Origin: WHSW01 sp963769945
Lineage (GTDB): Bacteria; Actinomycetota; Thermoleophilia; Solirubrobacterales; 70-9
Direction: 5' to 3'
Assembly: GCA_963769945.1 (NCBI GenBank)
Contig: CAVYOA010000004.1
Span: 124,001 to 188,000, forward strand
Length of the DNA: 64,000 bases
Shown here one piece after another: positions 8,210 through 16,935 of this stretch (positions are counted from its first letter, which is position 1; each line of letters opens with the position of its first letter). A program made the translations under genes and the position numbers. Under the pieces are notes generated by a model, which was not told the origin of the DNA, searched no databases, and worked only from the letters and a program-made list of their open reading frames with translations.

Positions 8210-8710
8210 ATGTCCCAAGTCGATGATGCACGACCGGCTACGCGGATCCTCTTCGTCTGTCTCGGCAACATCTGTCGCTCACCGACGGCCGAGGCGGTGA
8301 TGCGAGGGCTAGTCACCGAGTACCGGCTCGCCGGCGATTACGAGATCGACAGCGCCGGCACCGGCGATTGGCACGTCGGCCACCCGCCCGACGACCGTGC
8401 CGTTGGGGCCGCTGCCCAGCGCGGGCTTGCGCTTGAGGGGGTGGCGCGACAGGTCACCACAGCGGACTTCGAGCGCTTTGACCTGCTCGTCGCCATGGAT
8501 CGCTCCAACCGCGCGGAGCTGCTGAGACTTGCGCCCGACGAGTCGGCACGTGAGCGAGTGTCGCTGCTTCGCGGGTTCGGCGGCGGCGGCGAGCTCGACG
8601 TGCCAGACCCCTACTACGGCGGTGTCGACGGCTTCGAGCAGGTACTCGACATCATCGAACGCTCCTGCGAAGCCCTGCTCGAGGAGACCCGAGCCCGGCA
8701 CGTCGGGTGA
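8210..8710 (+). CDS. Low-molecular-weight protein tyrosine phosphatase family
   Basis: A 166-residue protein from the ATG at 8210, placing the catalytic P-loop VCLGNICRSP (Cys nucleophile plus Arg) at the usual distance from the N-terminus. The upstream in-frame extension looks non-coding. The general-acid loop DPYYGG is near residue 137. Its stop overlaps the GTG of the fructosamine-kinase gene (GTGA), so the two are translationally coupled. In several bacteria this gene pair is thought to act in deglycation: the kinase phosphorylates sugar-modified lysines, while LMW phosphatases remove 5-phosphate from ribulosamines. A role in protein tyrosine dephosphorylation remains the alternative. Confidence 0.9.
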   Translation: MSQVDDARPATRILFVCLGNICRSPTAEAVMRGLVTEYRLAGDYEIDSAGTGDWHVGHPPDDRAVGAAAQRGLALEGVARQVTTADFERFDLLVAMDRSNRAELLRLAPDESARERVSLLRGFGGGGELDVPDPYYGGVDGFEQVLDIIERSCEALLEETRARHVG

Positions 8711-9585
8711 CGCCGCCGAGGGCCGTGAGAGACGCAGTCGAGGCGTTGCTTGGCGAGACGGTGGTGCAGGCGGCGCCGGTCGGGGGCGGCTCGATCAACG
8801 CTGCCTGGCGCTGCGAGCTACAAGCGGCCGGCTCCGTGTTCGTGAAGGCGCGCGAGGATGCTTCGGGGGCTGAGTTCGAGGCCGAGGCCGCTGGCCTGCG
8901 CTGGCTTGCCGATGGCGGCGCGCGCGTCCCGCGCGTGCTGGCGGCGTCGAAGTGCCCAGCGCTGATCGTGCTCGAATGGGTCGAGCCAAGCTCACCGACT
9001 GGAGACGGCGCGCAACGCCTCGGGTTCGAGCTGGCGCGGATGCACCGCGCCGGCGCGCCAGCGTTTGGCGCCCTGCCGCCCGGTTCGCCCGACTCGGTAC
9101 TGAGGATCGGCTCGGTCGAGCTCGAACTTGTCGAGACGCCGACCTGGACCGACCTCTACGCGGAGCGGTTGCTGGCACCGCTGGCGCAGCGGGCACGCGA
9201 CGCCGGGGCGCTGTCGCTCGACGACGCCAGTGCGATCGAAGCTGTCTGCGAGCGCCTCGAAGAGCTCGCTGGGCCACCAGAGCCGGTCGCGCGCCTGCAC
9301 GGTGATCTTTGGAGCGGCAATGTCCTCGCCGCTATCGACGGACGGGCATGGTTGATCGATCCCGCTGCCTACGGCGGACATCGCGAGGTTGACCTGGCGA
9401 TGCTGCGCTTGTTCGGATCGCCGTCACAAAGCCTCGTCGCGGCATACGACGAGGCCTACCCGCTGCAAGCAGACCACGAGGAAAGGGTCGAGCTGTGGCA
9501 GCTGTTGCCACTGCTCGTTCACGCGATTCTCTTCGCGGGCTCCTACGGCCCAGCGGCGGGCCGGGCCGCCCGCCGCTACCTGTGA
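8707..9585 (+). CDS. Fructosamine/ketosamine 3-kinase family protein
   Basis: A 292-residue aminoglycoside-phosphotransferase-fold kinase. Visible motifs are GGGSINAAWRCEL (nucleotide loop), VFVKAREDASGAEFEAEAAG (Lys), the catalytic loop RLHGDLWSGN and WLIDPAAYGGHREVDLAML (metal Asp). This matches the FN3K family, which phosphorylates ketosamines on glycated lysines so that the adduct falls off. Bacterial members usually prefer ribulosamines and erythrulosamines. GTG start with 4-base overlap to the LMW phosphatase gene, a known conserved neighbour. Length is normal for the family. Confidence 0.9.
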   Translation: MTPPRAVRDAVEALLGETVVQAAPVGGGSINAAWRCELQAAGSVFVKAREDASGAEFEAEAAGLRWLADGGARVPRVLAASKCPALIVLEWVEPSSPTGDGAQRLGFELARMHRAGAPAFGALPPGSPDSVLRIGSVELELVETPTWTDLYAERLLAPLAQRARDAGALSLDDASAIEAVCERLEELAGPPEPVARLHGDLWSGNVLAAIDGRAWLIDPAAYGGHREVDLAMLRLFGSPSQSLVAAYDEAYPLQADHEERVELWQLLPLLVHAILFAGSYGPAAGRAARRYL

Positions 9586-10895
9586 ACAGACCGATCCGGC
9601 GCTACTTCTCCTTCGGCCCTTCCTCGAGCAGCGAGCCCAGCTTCGCCTGCAGCGCGACCACGCGCTCGGAGGTCGGTGTGCGCGGTACCCACGGCAGAGA
9701 CCATCTCGTCGATCAGCTGCTCGAGCTCGGCATTACGAGTTCTCGCCTTCGCCAGGCGCTTGTGCAGGCGTGCCTCGATCTCCTGCGCGCGCTCGCGCTC
9801 GAGACGATGTTCGGCTTCGGTCTCCTGCGACGACGCCGACGCGCCGTCGTCGCGCTCGCGCTCGAGTCGCTCGATCTGCTGTTCGGCAGCGAGCAGGCGC
9901 TCATTTGCTCCCTCGAGCTCTTCGATGCGGCTGAGTGAGTCCTTGAGCTTCGCGTTGAGCTGGTCGTTCTCCTCGCGCGCTTGGCCGAGCTCAACCGCGA
10001 GCTCGTTGAGCTCGCTGGCCGAACCGTTATCGACCGGCTGCGGCGACACAGGTTCGGCTACTTCGACCTCCGCCACGTCGGCGTCGGCCACTTCGACCTC
10101 CGCCACGTCGGCCTCGGCCGCTTCGACCTCTGCCACGTCGGCACCAACTACCACGGTCTCCGACTCGACAGGCGGCTGCGCCGGCGTGCCGAACGCGGCC
10201 TCGTACGCGCTCATCGGCTCGGGCAGCTCGAACGTCTGCGGTCCGGGGGGTGGGATCGATTCGACCGCTACGGGGTCGTCCTTGGCCATCTGGTCCATTT
10301 CCGGTACCTCCTTGAGTTCGTTTTCAACGTTTTCCGTCTCCTGCGTCTCCAATTCGGGCTCGAGCTCGACCACCGCGAAACGCGGGCGCTGGGGAAGTGT
10401 TTGCGCGAGCTCGATGATCCGGTCGCCGCTTGCGACAGTGGCGACGACATCGCTCTGCGCCATCGCCGCGATGTCGCTTATCGCTAGAGCGTCGAGTGGG
10501 TCGGCAAGGGCGACGATCAGGCCACCGTCGACGTCGAACGCAAGCGGCAGCGCCCGGTAGCGCATGGCTTCGTCGCGGCTGATCAGCTTCGCGGCGGACT
10601 CGTCGATTTCGAACTCGTCGAGATCGACGCATGGGAGGCCGTTGCGCTCGGCGATTGCCAGCGCGAGTTGCTTGTCGTCGATGGCGCCGCGCTCGACCAG
10701 GATCCGCTCGAAGAGCTTGCCCGGCTGACGCGCCTCGGTTACCGCGCCGTCGACATCCTCGCTGCTCGCAAACCCGAGCTCGACGATGACATCGCTGAGA
10801 AACCCTCCGCGCCCGCCCGGGTGCGAGGGCTGCGTGATCCCGCCTGCGCTCATCAACGTCGAGTTCGCACGCTCGGCGCTGAGGTCGAGTGTCAT
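9576..10895 (-). CDS. GspE N-terminal-domain coiled-coil protein, C-terminus probably frameshifted
   Basis: About 430 residues. Residues 30-170 match the T2SS/T4P ATPase N-terminal domain (LSDVIVELGFASSEDVDGAV, LAIAERNGLPCVDLDEF, ALPLAFDVDGGLIVALADP). There is no ATPase domain. An acidic linker follows with repeated ADVAEVEVA units, then a long coiled coil (ELNELAVELGQAREENDQLN onward). It may be a stand-alone scaffold for a GspE/PilB-like or polar system. The in-frame ending is Arg/Gly-rich and odd. One base shift near 9680-9700 gives a coiled-coil ending VVALQAKLGSLLEEGPKEK with a stop at 9602, clear of the kinase gene, so an indel is likely. Start overlaps the upstream gene stop (ATGA). 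Confidence 0.72.
   Translation of the reverse strand: MTLDLSAERANSTLMSAGGITQPSHPGGRGGFLSDVIVELGFASSEDVDGAVTEARQPGKLFERILVERGAIDDKQLALAIAERNGLPCVDLDEFEIDESAAKLISRDEAMRYRALPLAFDVDGGLIVALADPLDALAISDIAAMAQSDVVATVASGDRIIELAQTLPQRPRFAVVELEPELETQETENVENELKEVPEMDQMAKDDPVAVESIPPPGPQTFELPEPMSAYEAAFGTPAQPPVESETVVVGADVAEVEAAEADVAEVEVADADVAEVEVAEPVSPQPVDNGSASELNELAVELGQAREENDQLNAKLKDSLSRIEELEGANERLLAAEQQIERLERERDDGASASSQETEAEHRLERERAQEIEARLHKRLAKARTRNAELEQLIDEMVSAVGTAHTDLRARGRAAGEAGLAARGRAEGEVAPDRSVHR
10062..10151 (-). repeat. Three 30-bp in-frame tandem repeats
   Basis: Three consecutive 30-base units beginning TTCGACCTC(C/T)GCCACGTCGG on the plus strand encode ten-residue acidic repeats (ADVAEVEVA-like) in the linker of the GspE-N coiled-coil gene. 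Units differ by a few bases. They probably form an extended spacer and can change copy number by slippage. Confidence 0.85.
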
Positions 10896-11836
10896 CCCAG
10901 CTCCGGTTGCCCCGAAAGCACTGGAGTCGCAGCCCGCTCGGCTGCCGTCGCCTCGGCCGATCCCAGCGCCTCGAGTGAGGACGGCGTTTCGATCAGCCGC
11001 TGAGAGCCGCTGGAGACGTGAAGATCAAATGCCCGGCCCTCGGTCGCGCGGCGCAGGCCATCGCAATATCGGCTGATCAGCGGCGAAACCCCGGACTCGT
11101 CGTCGCAGCCGATCATCACCACCCCCAGCGTCCACTCGTCGAGGCGGCCGACGTGGTCGGTGTTGCGAGCAACGCTGCTGAGAACCTCGGCCGCGTCCTT
11201 GATCGCCAGGTGCTTGAGCGCGGTGGCGCCATCGAGCTCGTCGCTGGTCATCTCGATGTGGATCGCAACAACCGTGGAGGGCACGGTGCCGCGGTGCGCG
11301 AGCTTCCACTCCCGGTCGAGCAGCTTCTCGAAGTTGGCGCGGTTACGAAGCGCGGTTTCCGGGTCGTACTGATCGCTGTCTCGCACTTGCTGTCGCAGAG
11401 TTCTCAGCTCGGCGCGGGCGCGGACGCGTTCCCACTCGCCTCCGAGCACGCGCGCCGCGACCAGGAGCATCATCCGATGCTCGGGGCCGTAGACATCCTC
11501 ATCGGGTGAGATCGCCATCAGCACACCGGCGATGAGGCCGGCGTTGAGCTCGACTGGCACCGTGGCGAGGTTCTTGACCCCCGCGTTGCGGAGGAACGAT
11601 CGCTCGACGCGGTCGCCGTCCAGCGGCATGATCATCCCTCTCTCGGTACCGGCGAAGTTGGGCCCACGAGAATCGAGGACGCGGCAGACATCAGCGTCGA
11701 CGTCGACCTGATTGAGCACGATGCAGCCCGGAACCGAGGCAGCGAGAGCCGCAAGCGCGGCATCGGTGGCCTCAGCGAAGCTCTGAAAGCGGCGATCGAC
11801 CAGGGGCAGGAGACTTTGCAGCGTGGGCGGGCTCAC
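10892..11836 (-). CDS. GAF domain plus degenerate GGDEF-like domain protein
   Basis: A 314-residue cytoplasmic protein starting at GTG. Residues 20-140 look like a GAF sensor (PGCIVLNQVDVDADVCRVL, MIMPLDGDRVERSFL, GVLMAISPDED). Residues 160-290 follow the diguanylate-cyclase layout: DPETALRNRANFEKLLDREW matches the DxLTGLxNRR-F start. At the active-site loop GRLDEWTLGVVM stands in place of GG(D/E)EF, so cyclase activity is unlikely. It may bind a nucleotide or act as a sensor for the following GspE-N protein, whose ATG overlaps this stop by 4 bases. Confidence 0.72.
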   Translation of the reverse strand: MSPPTLQSLLPLVDRRFQSFAEATDAALAALAASVPGCIVLNQVDVDADVCRVLDSRGPNFAGTERGMIMPLDGDRVERSFLRNAGVKNLATVPVELNAGLIAGVLMAISPDEDVYGPEHRMMLLVAARVLGGEWERVRARAELRTLRQQVRDSDQYDPETALRNRANFEKLLDREWKLAHRGTVPSTVVAIHIEMTSDELDGATALKHLAIKDAAEVLSSVARNTDHVGRLDEWTLGVVMIGCDDESGVSPLISRYCDGLRRATEGRAFDLHVSSGSQRLIETPSSLEALGSAEATAAERAATPVLSGQPELG

Positions 11837-11899
11837 CTACCACTCATCGACCGCTGGGCGAAAGGGTTTAGTCCGGCGTGCCCAGATTCGGCGTGTCCA

Positions 11900-12344
11900 C
11901 TAGTCCTCGACGAAGGTCTTGAGCTTCGCGGGCATGGTGTCGACCAGCTGTTTTCGCATCAGATCGACGAGCGGGCCGCGGATCACCATGCCCAGCATGC
12001 GGCCCGAGATCGACGGTCATCGAGTAGGTGGCGCGGGTCCGTTGGTCGCCAATATCCTCGAGTTTCCAGTTGCCGTCGACGGACTTTAGATCGCCCTCGC
12101 GCTGGGTCCACGCCAGGCCGGTGGGCTCGTCGTAGGAGAAGTCGAGCGTGGAGTTGAGCGTTCGCACCTTGGCGTCGGTCTCGGTGCGAACGAGAATCTG
12201 GTTGCCGTCGGGGTCGCGCTCGAGGCACTCGGCGACCTTGATCTCCGGCTGCCACTTGGGCGAGTTCTCGACATCCGCGGCGACCTCGAAGACGCGCTCG
12301 ATCGGCGCGTCGATCTCGATGCTGGCTGAACCCTCGATGGCCAC
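11900..12344 (-). CDS. SRPBCC/polyketide-cyclase-like protein, frameshifted
   Basis: The GTG at 12344 opens a SRPBCC (START-like) protein: SASIEIDAPIERVFEVAADV, WQPEIKVAECLERDPDG, then strands LNSTLDFSYDEPTGLAW. The frame breaks at about 12000-12006. Dropping one base there gives RMLGMVIRGPLVDLMRKQL and a proper C-terminal helix ending in a TAG at 11900-11902, total about 147 residues. The helix-grip fold binds a hydrophobic ligand, probably a lipid, in this group. It starts 4 bases downstream of the exonuclease stop, so they may form a unit. The break is most likely a sequencing indel. Confidence 0.72.
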
Positions 12345-12348
12345 GGTC

Positions 12349-13221
12349 TCAGCCTAGCCTGCGTCCGGCCGGAGGATCGAGACGGTCGCCGAGGCGATTC
12401 ATGCCGCGCTTGCGAGCAGCGGCGCCGGCGCCGGCGCGGTCGGTTTCGCGGTCGGCGGGGCGCTTGAGCTTGCCGTCGCGCAGCGTCGCGATGTCCTTGT
12501 AGCCGCGCAGCTCGTCGGCCGAGCCGAGCAGCGAAGCGCGCAGCGCCGGTCGAGTCTCGGCGATCGCAGCGTCGAGGACGCCCTCGAGCGAGCCGTGCTT
12601 TCGCAGCAGCTCGGCCGCGGTCTTCTCGCCGACGCCCTTGGCGCCGGGAATCCCGTCGGAGGGGTCGCCGCGCAGGGCGATGAAGTCGGGCACGAGCTCC
12701 GGACCAATTCCGTATTTGCTTTGCACCGCCTCGGGTCGACGACCTCGGCGCCCTTGCCGCCCGTCCTCGCATAGAGCACTGTGACCGACTTCGACGCGCA
12801 CTGGAACATGTCGCGGTCGCCCGTGAAAAGCAGCGCCTTGCCGCCTGCCTCGGTCTCGAGCCGGGCGTAGGTGCCGAGCAGGTCGTCGGCCTCGAGCGTC
12901 TTGTGGCTGACGACCTCCCAGCCGAAGGCGCGAAAGAACTTAGGGCGCGTCGGCCCATTGGTGGACGAGGTCCTCGGGCATCTCGGGCCGGTCGGCGTGA
13001 TAGCTCGAGAGCAGTTCGACGCGGTAGGCCGCCGCCTCGGCGCCGAAGCAGAGTGCGACCGCGCGCGGCTTATGCTCCTCGACCTCGCGCAGGATCAGGT
13101 TTGCGGTGCCGAGCAGGGCGTTGACCGGCTTGCCGTCGGCGCCCTTGATCGAGTCGGGCAGCGCGAAGAACGCTCGGTACAGAAGCGACGGTGCGTCGAC
13201 TGCGAGCAAGGGGCCGGCCAT
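12349..13221 (-). CDS. 5'-3' exonuclease (DNA polymerase I N-domain type), two frameshifts
   Basis: A FEN-like exonuclease. It begins LLAVDAPSLLYRAFFALPD with the first metal Asp, then ALCFGAEAAAYRVELL in one frame. It continues in a second frame (FGWEVVSHKTLEADDLLGT, ALLFTGDRDMFQC, the metal-binding TGDRD) and a third (FIALRGDPSDGIPGAKGVG, the helix-hairpin-helix with GDxSDNIPG). Breaks are near 12942 (one extra base) and near 12730 (one missing base). Removing them gives about 290 residues, normal for a stand-alone flap exonuclease lacking the polymerase domain. It would trim 5' flaps in replication and repair. All motifs are intact, so indel errors are likelier than decay. Confidence 0.78.
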
Positions 13222-13397
13222 CCGGCCTACGTTAGAAGACCCGCTGCATTCGGTTCAGCCAGCCGCGAGTGCGGTCGAGCATGAGGCTGACTCCTGCATC
13301 GATCCAGCAGCGACGCTCGGCGCTGACCCCGCCGGACTCGCGGCGCGGTGTGCGCTCGTCACTTAGGCGAGTGGCCCCGGACTGCGAGCATGCGCGC

Positions 13398-14402
13398 GTG
13401 AGTGCTGCCGAGCGCAAGCGAACGCAACTCGGCAGGGGAGAGCGAATCCGCCCCGGCATCTGGCGCCTGCGCCTGCCGCTGCCGTGGCCAGGCGTGCCGC
13501 ACGTCAACGCCTTCGCGCTTGCCGCCGGCGACGGCATCGTGCTCGTCGACACCGGCGTCGGCTTCGCCGGCGGCCAGCGCCAGCTCGAGATCGCGATGGC
13601 GCAGGTCGGGCTCGAGCTCGGCGACGTGCGCCTGCTCGTTTGCACGCATTCGCACTCAGATCACTACGGCCTCGCCGCGCCGATCGTCGAGGCCGCTGGC
13701 TGCGAGCTGTGGATGCATCCGGCGTGGGAGCACATCCGTGCCCAGGCGGAGGATCCCGGCGGAACGCTCGAGCGCCGGATCGAGGTTGCCCGCCAAAGCG
13801 GAGTTCCGGCGAAGGCGCTGGAGCTATACGAGCGCTCGCGCCGCGGTGGGGACACGGGGGTCGAGCGCGTTATCGCCCCGGACCGGGAGCTCATCCCCGG
13901 AGTCCGGGTCGAGACCGACCACGGCGCCTGGGACGTTTATGAGACGCCCGGTCATGCGCCGTCTCACGTCGTCCTGCATCAGCGTGAGTCAGGCCTGATG
14001 CTCTCGGGTGACCACCTGCTCGGCCGAGTATCTGTCTTTTTCGACTACGGGCACACCCCCGATCCGGCGGGTGAGTTCCTCGCCAGCCTCGATACCGTGG
14101 CTGCGCTGGAGACCGACCTCTGCCTGGCCGGCCACGGGCGGCCATTTCGCGACGTCGCCGCCAAGATCGTCGCAAATCGTGAGCTCGTCGCCGAGCATCT
14201 CGAGCTCGTCCGCGAGGCGGTGGCTGGCGAGCCGCGGACCGCGTTCGAGGTCGTCAGCGCAATCGTCGGCGAGGACAACCTCAATCCGGGCACGGCGGCG
14301 TGGGGCCTGCAGGTGGCCCTCGCCTATCTCGATCATCTCCACGTTCTCGGCGAGGTCGAGCGGGTGGACGGCAGCGACCCGCAGCGCTGGCACAGCCGCT
14401 AG
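13398..14402 (+). CDS. MBL-fold hydrolase (glyoxalase II-like)
   Basis: About 334 residues from the GTG at 13398; the upstream in-frame stretch is Arg-rich and unlike protein. Metallo-beta-lactamase motifs: VLVDTGVGF, CTHSHSDHYGLAAPIVEA (HxHxDH), TPGHAPSHVVL, MLSGDHLLGRVS and AGHGRPF. The C-terminal helical part (residues 255-330) resembles the extension of the LACTB2/RNase Z-like-hydrolase group. The substrate could be a thioester, lactone or nucleic acid. The 13222-13397 gap before it shows no gene. Confidence 0.85.
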   Translation: MSAAERKRTQLGRGERIRPGIWRLRLPLPWPGVPHVNAFALAAGDGIVLVDTGVGFAGGQRQLEIAMAQVGLELGDVRLLVCTHSHSDHYGLAAPIVEAAGCELWMHPAWEHIRAQAEDPGGTLERRIEVARQSGVPAKALELYERSRRGGDTGVERVIAPDRELIPGVRVETDHGAWDVYETPGHAPSHVVLHQRESGLMLSGDHLLGRVSVFFDYGHTPDPAGEFLASLDTVAALETDLCLAGHGRPFRDVAAKIVANRELVAEHLELVREAVAGEPRTAFEVVSAIVGEDNLNPGTAAWGLQVALAYLDHLHVLGEVERVDGSDPQRWHSR

Positions 14403-14496
14403 GCCGATCAAGCCTCCGACTGGGGCCCTGAGGCCCAATATCCGCCGAGACGTGTACCTTGCTGACTTTCTTTGTCAACAAAGTTAGGAAGGAAAC

Positions 14497-14967
14497 GTGA
14501 AGCTGAACTACTCGCTCGCGATCGTGGCGGTCTCCGTCGCTGCGATGTTCGGGCTCGCTGCCTGTGGTGACGACGAAGATTCCGAGTCGTCAGAGGCTGA
14601 GAGCACGGCGCTCACCCAGGACGAACTGGTGTCGGAGGCGGACACGATCTGCACCGTGCACGCCAAGGCGATCGACAGTGGGGCCAAAGAGGCGTTTGCC
14701 GACGGCCAGACTCCCGTCGCGATCCGCGCTTTCGTCAAGGACACGGCGCTGCCGCAGTACTCCGCTCAGATTGGCCAGCACGACCAGCTCGAGCCACCTG
14801 AGGACGTCGCCTCCGATTGGGACGCGTTCATCGAAGCATCGACGGCTGCTCGCGACGCGCTCAAGGACGACCCCAACCTCGCCGTCGAGCCCGGCGGGTT
14901 CGACGACGTCAACGCTCAGGCCGAAGCATTGGGACTGAGCGAGGACTGCGTCGCCGGGCCCACCTGA
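14497..14967 (+). CDS. Small secreted lipoprotein
   Basis: A 156-residue protein with a good ribosome-binding site (AGGAAGGAA) before the ATG. It has a lipoprotein signal peptide (basic start, SLAIVAVSVAAMFG, lipobox LAAC), then an acidic Ser/Glu linker and a mostly helical body with paired Cys (DTICTVHAKA and LSEDCVA) that could form a disulfide. Similar short Cys-pair lipoproteins are common in Solirubrobacterales, with unknown function. A GC-rich hairpin follows the stop. Confidence 0.75.
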   Translation: MKLNYSLAIVAVSVAAMFGLAACGDDEDSESSEAESTALTQDELVSEADTICTVHAKAIDSGAKEAFADGQTPVAIRAFVKDTALPQYSAQIGQHDQLEPPEDVASDWDAFIEASTAARDALKDDPNLAVEPGGFDDVNAQAEALGLSEDCVAGPT

Positions 14968-14983
14968 GCACAGCGCTCGAAAC

Positions 14984-15028
14984 GAGCGGCGGGCGCGGGC
15001 TTCAAACGGCCGCGCCCGCCGTTCGCTC
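14984..15028 (+). terminator. Strong GC-rich hairpin after the lipoprotein gene
   Basis: GCGGGCGCGG at 14989-14998 pairs perfectly with CCGCGCCCGC at 15010-15019, and flanking GAGCG/CGCTC extends the stem past a small bulge. It begins 17 bases after the lipoprotein stop. There is no long T-run, as is common in high-GC actinobacteria, so it may be a hairpin terminator or an mRNA-end stabiliser. Confidence 0.55.
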
Positions 15029-15054
15029 GTGCCTGTCCTTGCGACACTTGCGCG

Positions 15055-15402
15055 ATGGCGAAGCGCAAGCGCCGGCGGCCGCGCGATAAGGCCGCGACCG
15101 TCGAGTACTCCGACCCCGAGGGCAACGTGCTCAGCCTGCGTGAGTCGCTGAGCGGGCCGACGATCGCGAAGATCGCCGCCATCTCGGGAAAGGCGGCCGC
15201 CTCGGCTGACGACGTCTGGCACCGACGCAGCGAGCTGCTGTTCGAACGGCTCGTGGTTCGCTGGGAGATCGCCGACCTGCCTCTCGACGATCAGAAGCTG
15301 CTGATCGGGCGTTATCGCATGGCCGACGCTGCCACCCGCGACTGGGTGCGGCGCACGATCACGACTCACCTCGAGACGCACATCCCCGAGCTCGCCGAGT
15401 AG
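15055..15402 (+). CDS. Hypothetical basic protein
   Basis: A 115-residue protein. The N-terminus is very basic (KRKRRRPRDK), followed by a beta-type stretch (TVEYSDPEGNVLSLRESL) and a helical region with conserved-looking Trp (DDVWHRRSELLFERL, DWVRRTITTHLE). No known family is recognised. There is no signal peptide or membrane segment. It could bind nucleic acid through the basic start. It lies between the hairpin and a secreted hydrolase gene, 45 bases from the latter. Base and codon use match the neighbours, supporting a real gene. Confidence 0.65.
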   Translation: MAKRKRRRPRDKAATVEYSDPEGNVLSLRESLSGPTIAKIAAISGKAAASADDVWHRRSELLFERLVVRWEIADLPLDDQKLLIGRYRMADAATRDWVRRTITTHLETHIPELAE

Positions 15403-15447
15403 CTCTCGCGGGTCCGGATCGCGGCCGGCGAGTAGATTGCCTGGAGC

Positions 15448-16824
15448 ATGAGCGGGGGATGGCTGCATAGGGGCGCGTCGGCGATGCGGATCGGCCTCGT
15501 AGCGCTGTTGTTGTCGCTGGCTCTCAGCGCAAGCTCGCAAGGCGCCGTCACCGTGCTCGACTCGGCCGGTCCGGGCCCCGAGCAGTTCGACAAGGTCTAC
15601 ATCAACAAGTTCGGGCCCAAGCGGGCCGAGCGGGTGCTTGTGCTGATGCCCGGGACGCAGGGTGGCGCCGGCGACTTCACATTGCTTGCGCGCGACCTGC
15701 TCAAGCGCGTCGACGACCTCCAGGTGTGGGCGATCGATCGTCGCAGCCAGGTGCTCGAGGACACGTCGATGTTCGCCAAGGCTCAGTCCGGCGAGGTGAC
15801 GTTGCAGCAGATGTTCGACTATTACCTCGGCTGGACGACCAACGGCGGCACTCCCGCCGACCATTTCGACTTTCTCGACGTCGAGACCGTGCCGTTCGCC
15901 CGCGAGTGGGGCATGGAGGTTGCGCTCGAGGATGCCCGCAAGGCCGTTCGCGCCGCCGGCAAGGGCGGCCGCCAGGTCTACCTCGGAGGCCATTCGCTCG
16001 GCGCGTCGCTGACCGCCGCCTATGCGGCATGGGATTTCAACGGCAAGCCCGGCTTCGAGGACGTCGACGGCCTCGTGCTGATCGACGGCGGCCTGCTCGG
16101 CAGCTTCGACGCCTACGACCTGGCCCAGGCCCAGCAGCAGGTCGCCGACCTCGAAAGCAGCAACCCGTTCCTCGACCTGCTCGGCATCGGGATCGTCGAT
16201 GCCACCGGGCTCTTTGCCGAGATCGGCGGCATGTACGCCCGTCTCGATCCACAGGGCAGCGCCGCGACGCTGCAGAACTTCCCCCTGCTTCCCGACAGCT
16301 TCAACCCGCCCGTGACCGTGACCAACCGCGGCTTGCTGGGGTACGCGTTCGACCGCGACACCTCGCCGGACTCGCTGCAGCTGCTGCATGTCAACGCCGG
16401 TGGCCTCGCCGAAGCGGGCGATCCCCGCGATTGGGTAGATGGCGGCGTCACTGCGGTTTCTCGGATCGCCGCCACCTTCGGCAACGAGCCGGCCAACGCA
16501 GTGGAGTGGTACTTCCCGAGGCGGCTTTCGATCGACACCAACGGCGCCAACCAGCTCAAGCAGAACGAGGTCGCGGACTTCCTCGGGTTGCGGCTGATGC
16601 ACGCGAAGAAAATCGACGTGCCGATCTATGCGTTCCAGACCGATCTCACCGACGGTGGCGTCCTTCGGGGGGCGAAGGCACTCGTGAAGCGGGCACGAAC
16701 GACGAAGCAGGAGTCGCTGCTCGTCCAGGGAGCGCCTCAGCAGAGCCACCTCGATCCGTTGACCGCGGCACCGAAGCAAAACGAGTTCTTGAAGACGTTG
16801 GTGGCGTTCCTCGAAAACGGGTAG
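15448..16824 (+). CDS. Secreted alpha/beta hydrolase
   Basis: A 458-residue exported protein. An alternative start at 15484 gives a shorter signal peptide (MRIGLVALLLSLALSAS). The mature enzyme has VLVLMPGTQGGAGDFTLLAR (oxyanion region), the nucleophile elbow YLGGHSLGASLTAAYAAW with catalytic Ser, GLVLIDGGLLG, and a late His region (QQSHLDPLTA). It is a lipase/esterase-like serine hydrolase acting outside the membrane. Long insertions between the elbow and the final His suggest a lid domain. The substrate is unknown. Confidence 0.82.
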   Translation: MSGGWLHRGASAMRIGLVALLLSLALSASSQGAVTVLDSAGPGPEQFDKVYINKFGPKRAERVLVLMPGTQGGAGDFTLLARDLLKRVDDLQVWAIDRRSQVLEDTSMFAKAQSGEVTLQQMFDYYLGWTTNGGTPADHFDFLDVETVPFAREWGMEVALEDARKAVRAAGKGGRQVYLGGHSLGASLTAAYAAWDFNGKPGFEDVDGLVLIDGGLLGSFDAYDLAQAQQQVADLESSNPFLDLLGIGIVDATGLFAEIGGMYARLDPQGSAATLQNFPLLPDSFNPPVTVTNRGLLGYAFDRDTSPDSLQLLHVNAGGLAEAGDPRDWVDGGVTAVSRIAATFGNEPANAVEWYFPRRLSIDTNGANQLKQNEVADFLGLRLMHAKKIDVPIYAFQTDLTDGGVLRGAKALVKRARTTKQESLLVQGAPQQSHLDPLTAAPKQNEFLKTLVAFLENG

Positions 16825-16935
16825 CCCCTTGACGCCGACTGAGATCTTTAGTCTCAGGGTGGCCTTATTGCCCTAGCATTTTCGCCACGCGCCACCTTGG
16901 CGCGTCGCCACAGACGAAGGAGACCGCGCGCAGCG

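Noticed and set aside
10062..10151. The 30-bp repeats as a CRISPR array
   Set aside because: The units are contiguous without spacers, encode an in-frame acidic peptide repeat and have no cas genes nearby.
13222..13397. A gene in the gap before the MBL-fold gene
   Set aside because: The in-frame upstream extension is Arg/Ser-rich with no motif or ribosome-binding site; I see nothing convincing there.
14590..16779. A 729-residue open frame on the minus strand
   Set aside because: It lies antisense to three well-supported genes (lipoprotein, hypothetical, secreted hydrolase). Long antisense frames are expected in high-GC DNA, and the translation is low-complexity Arg/Gly/Leu with no domain.
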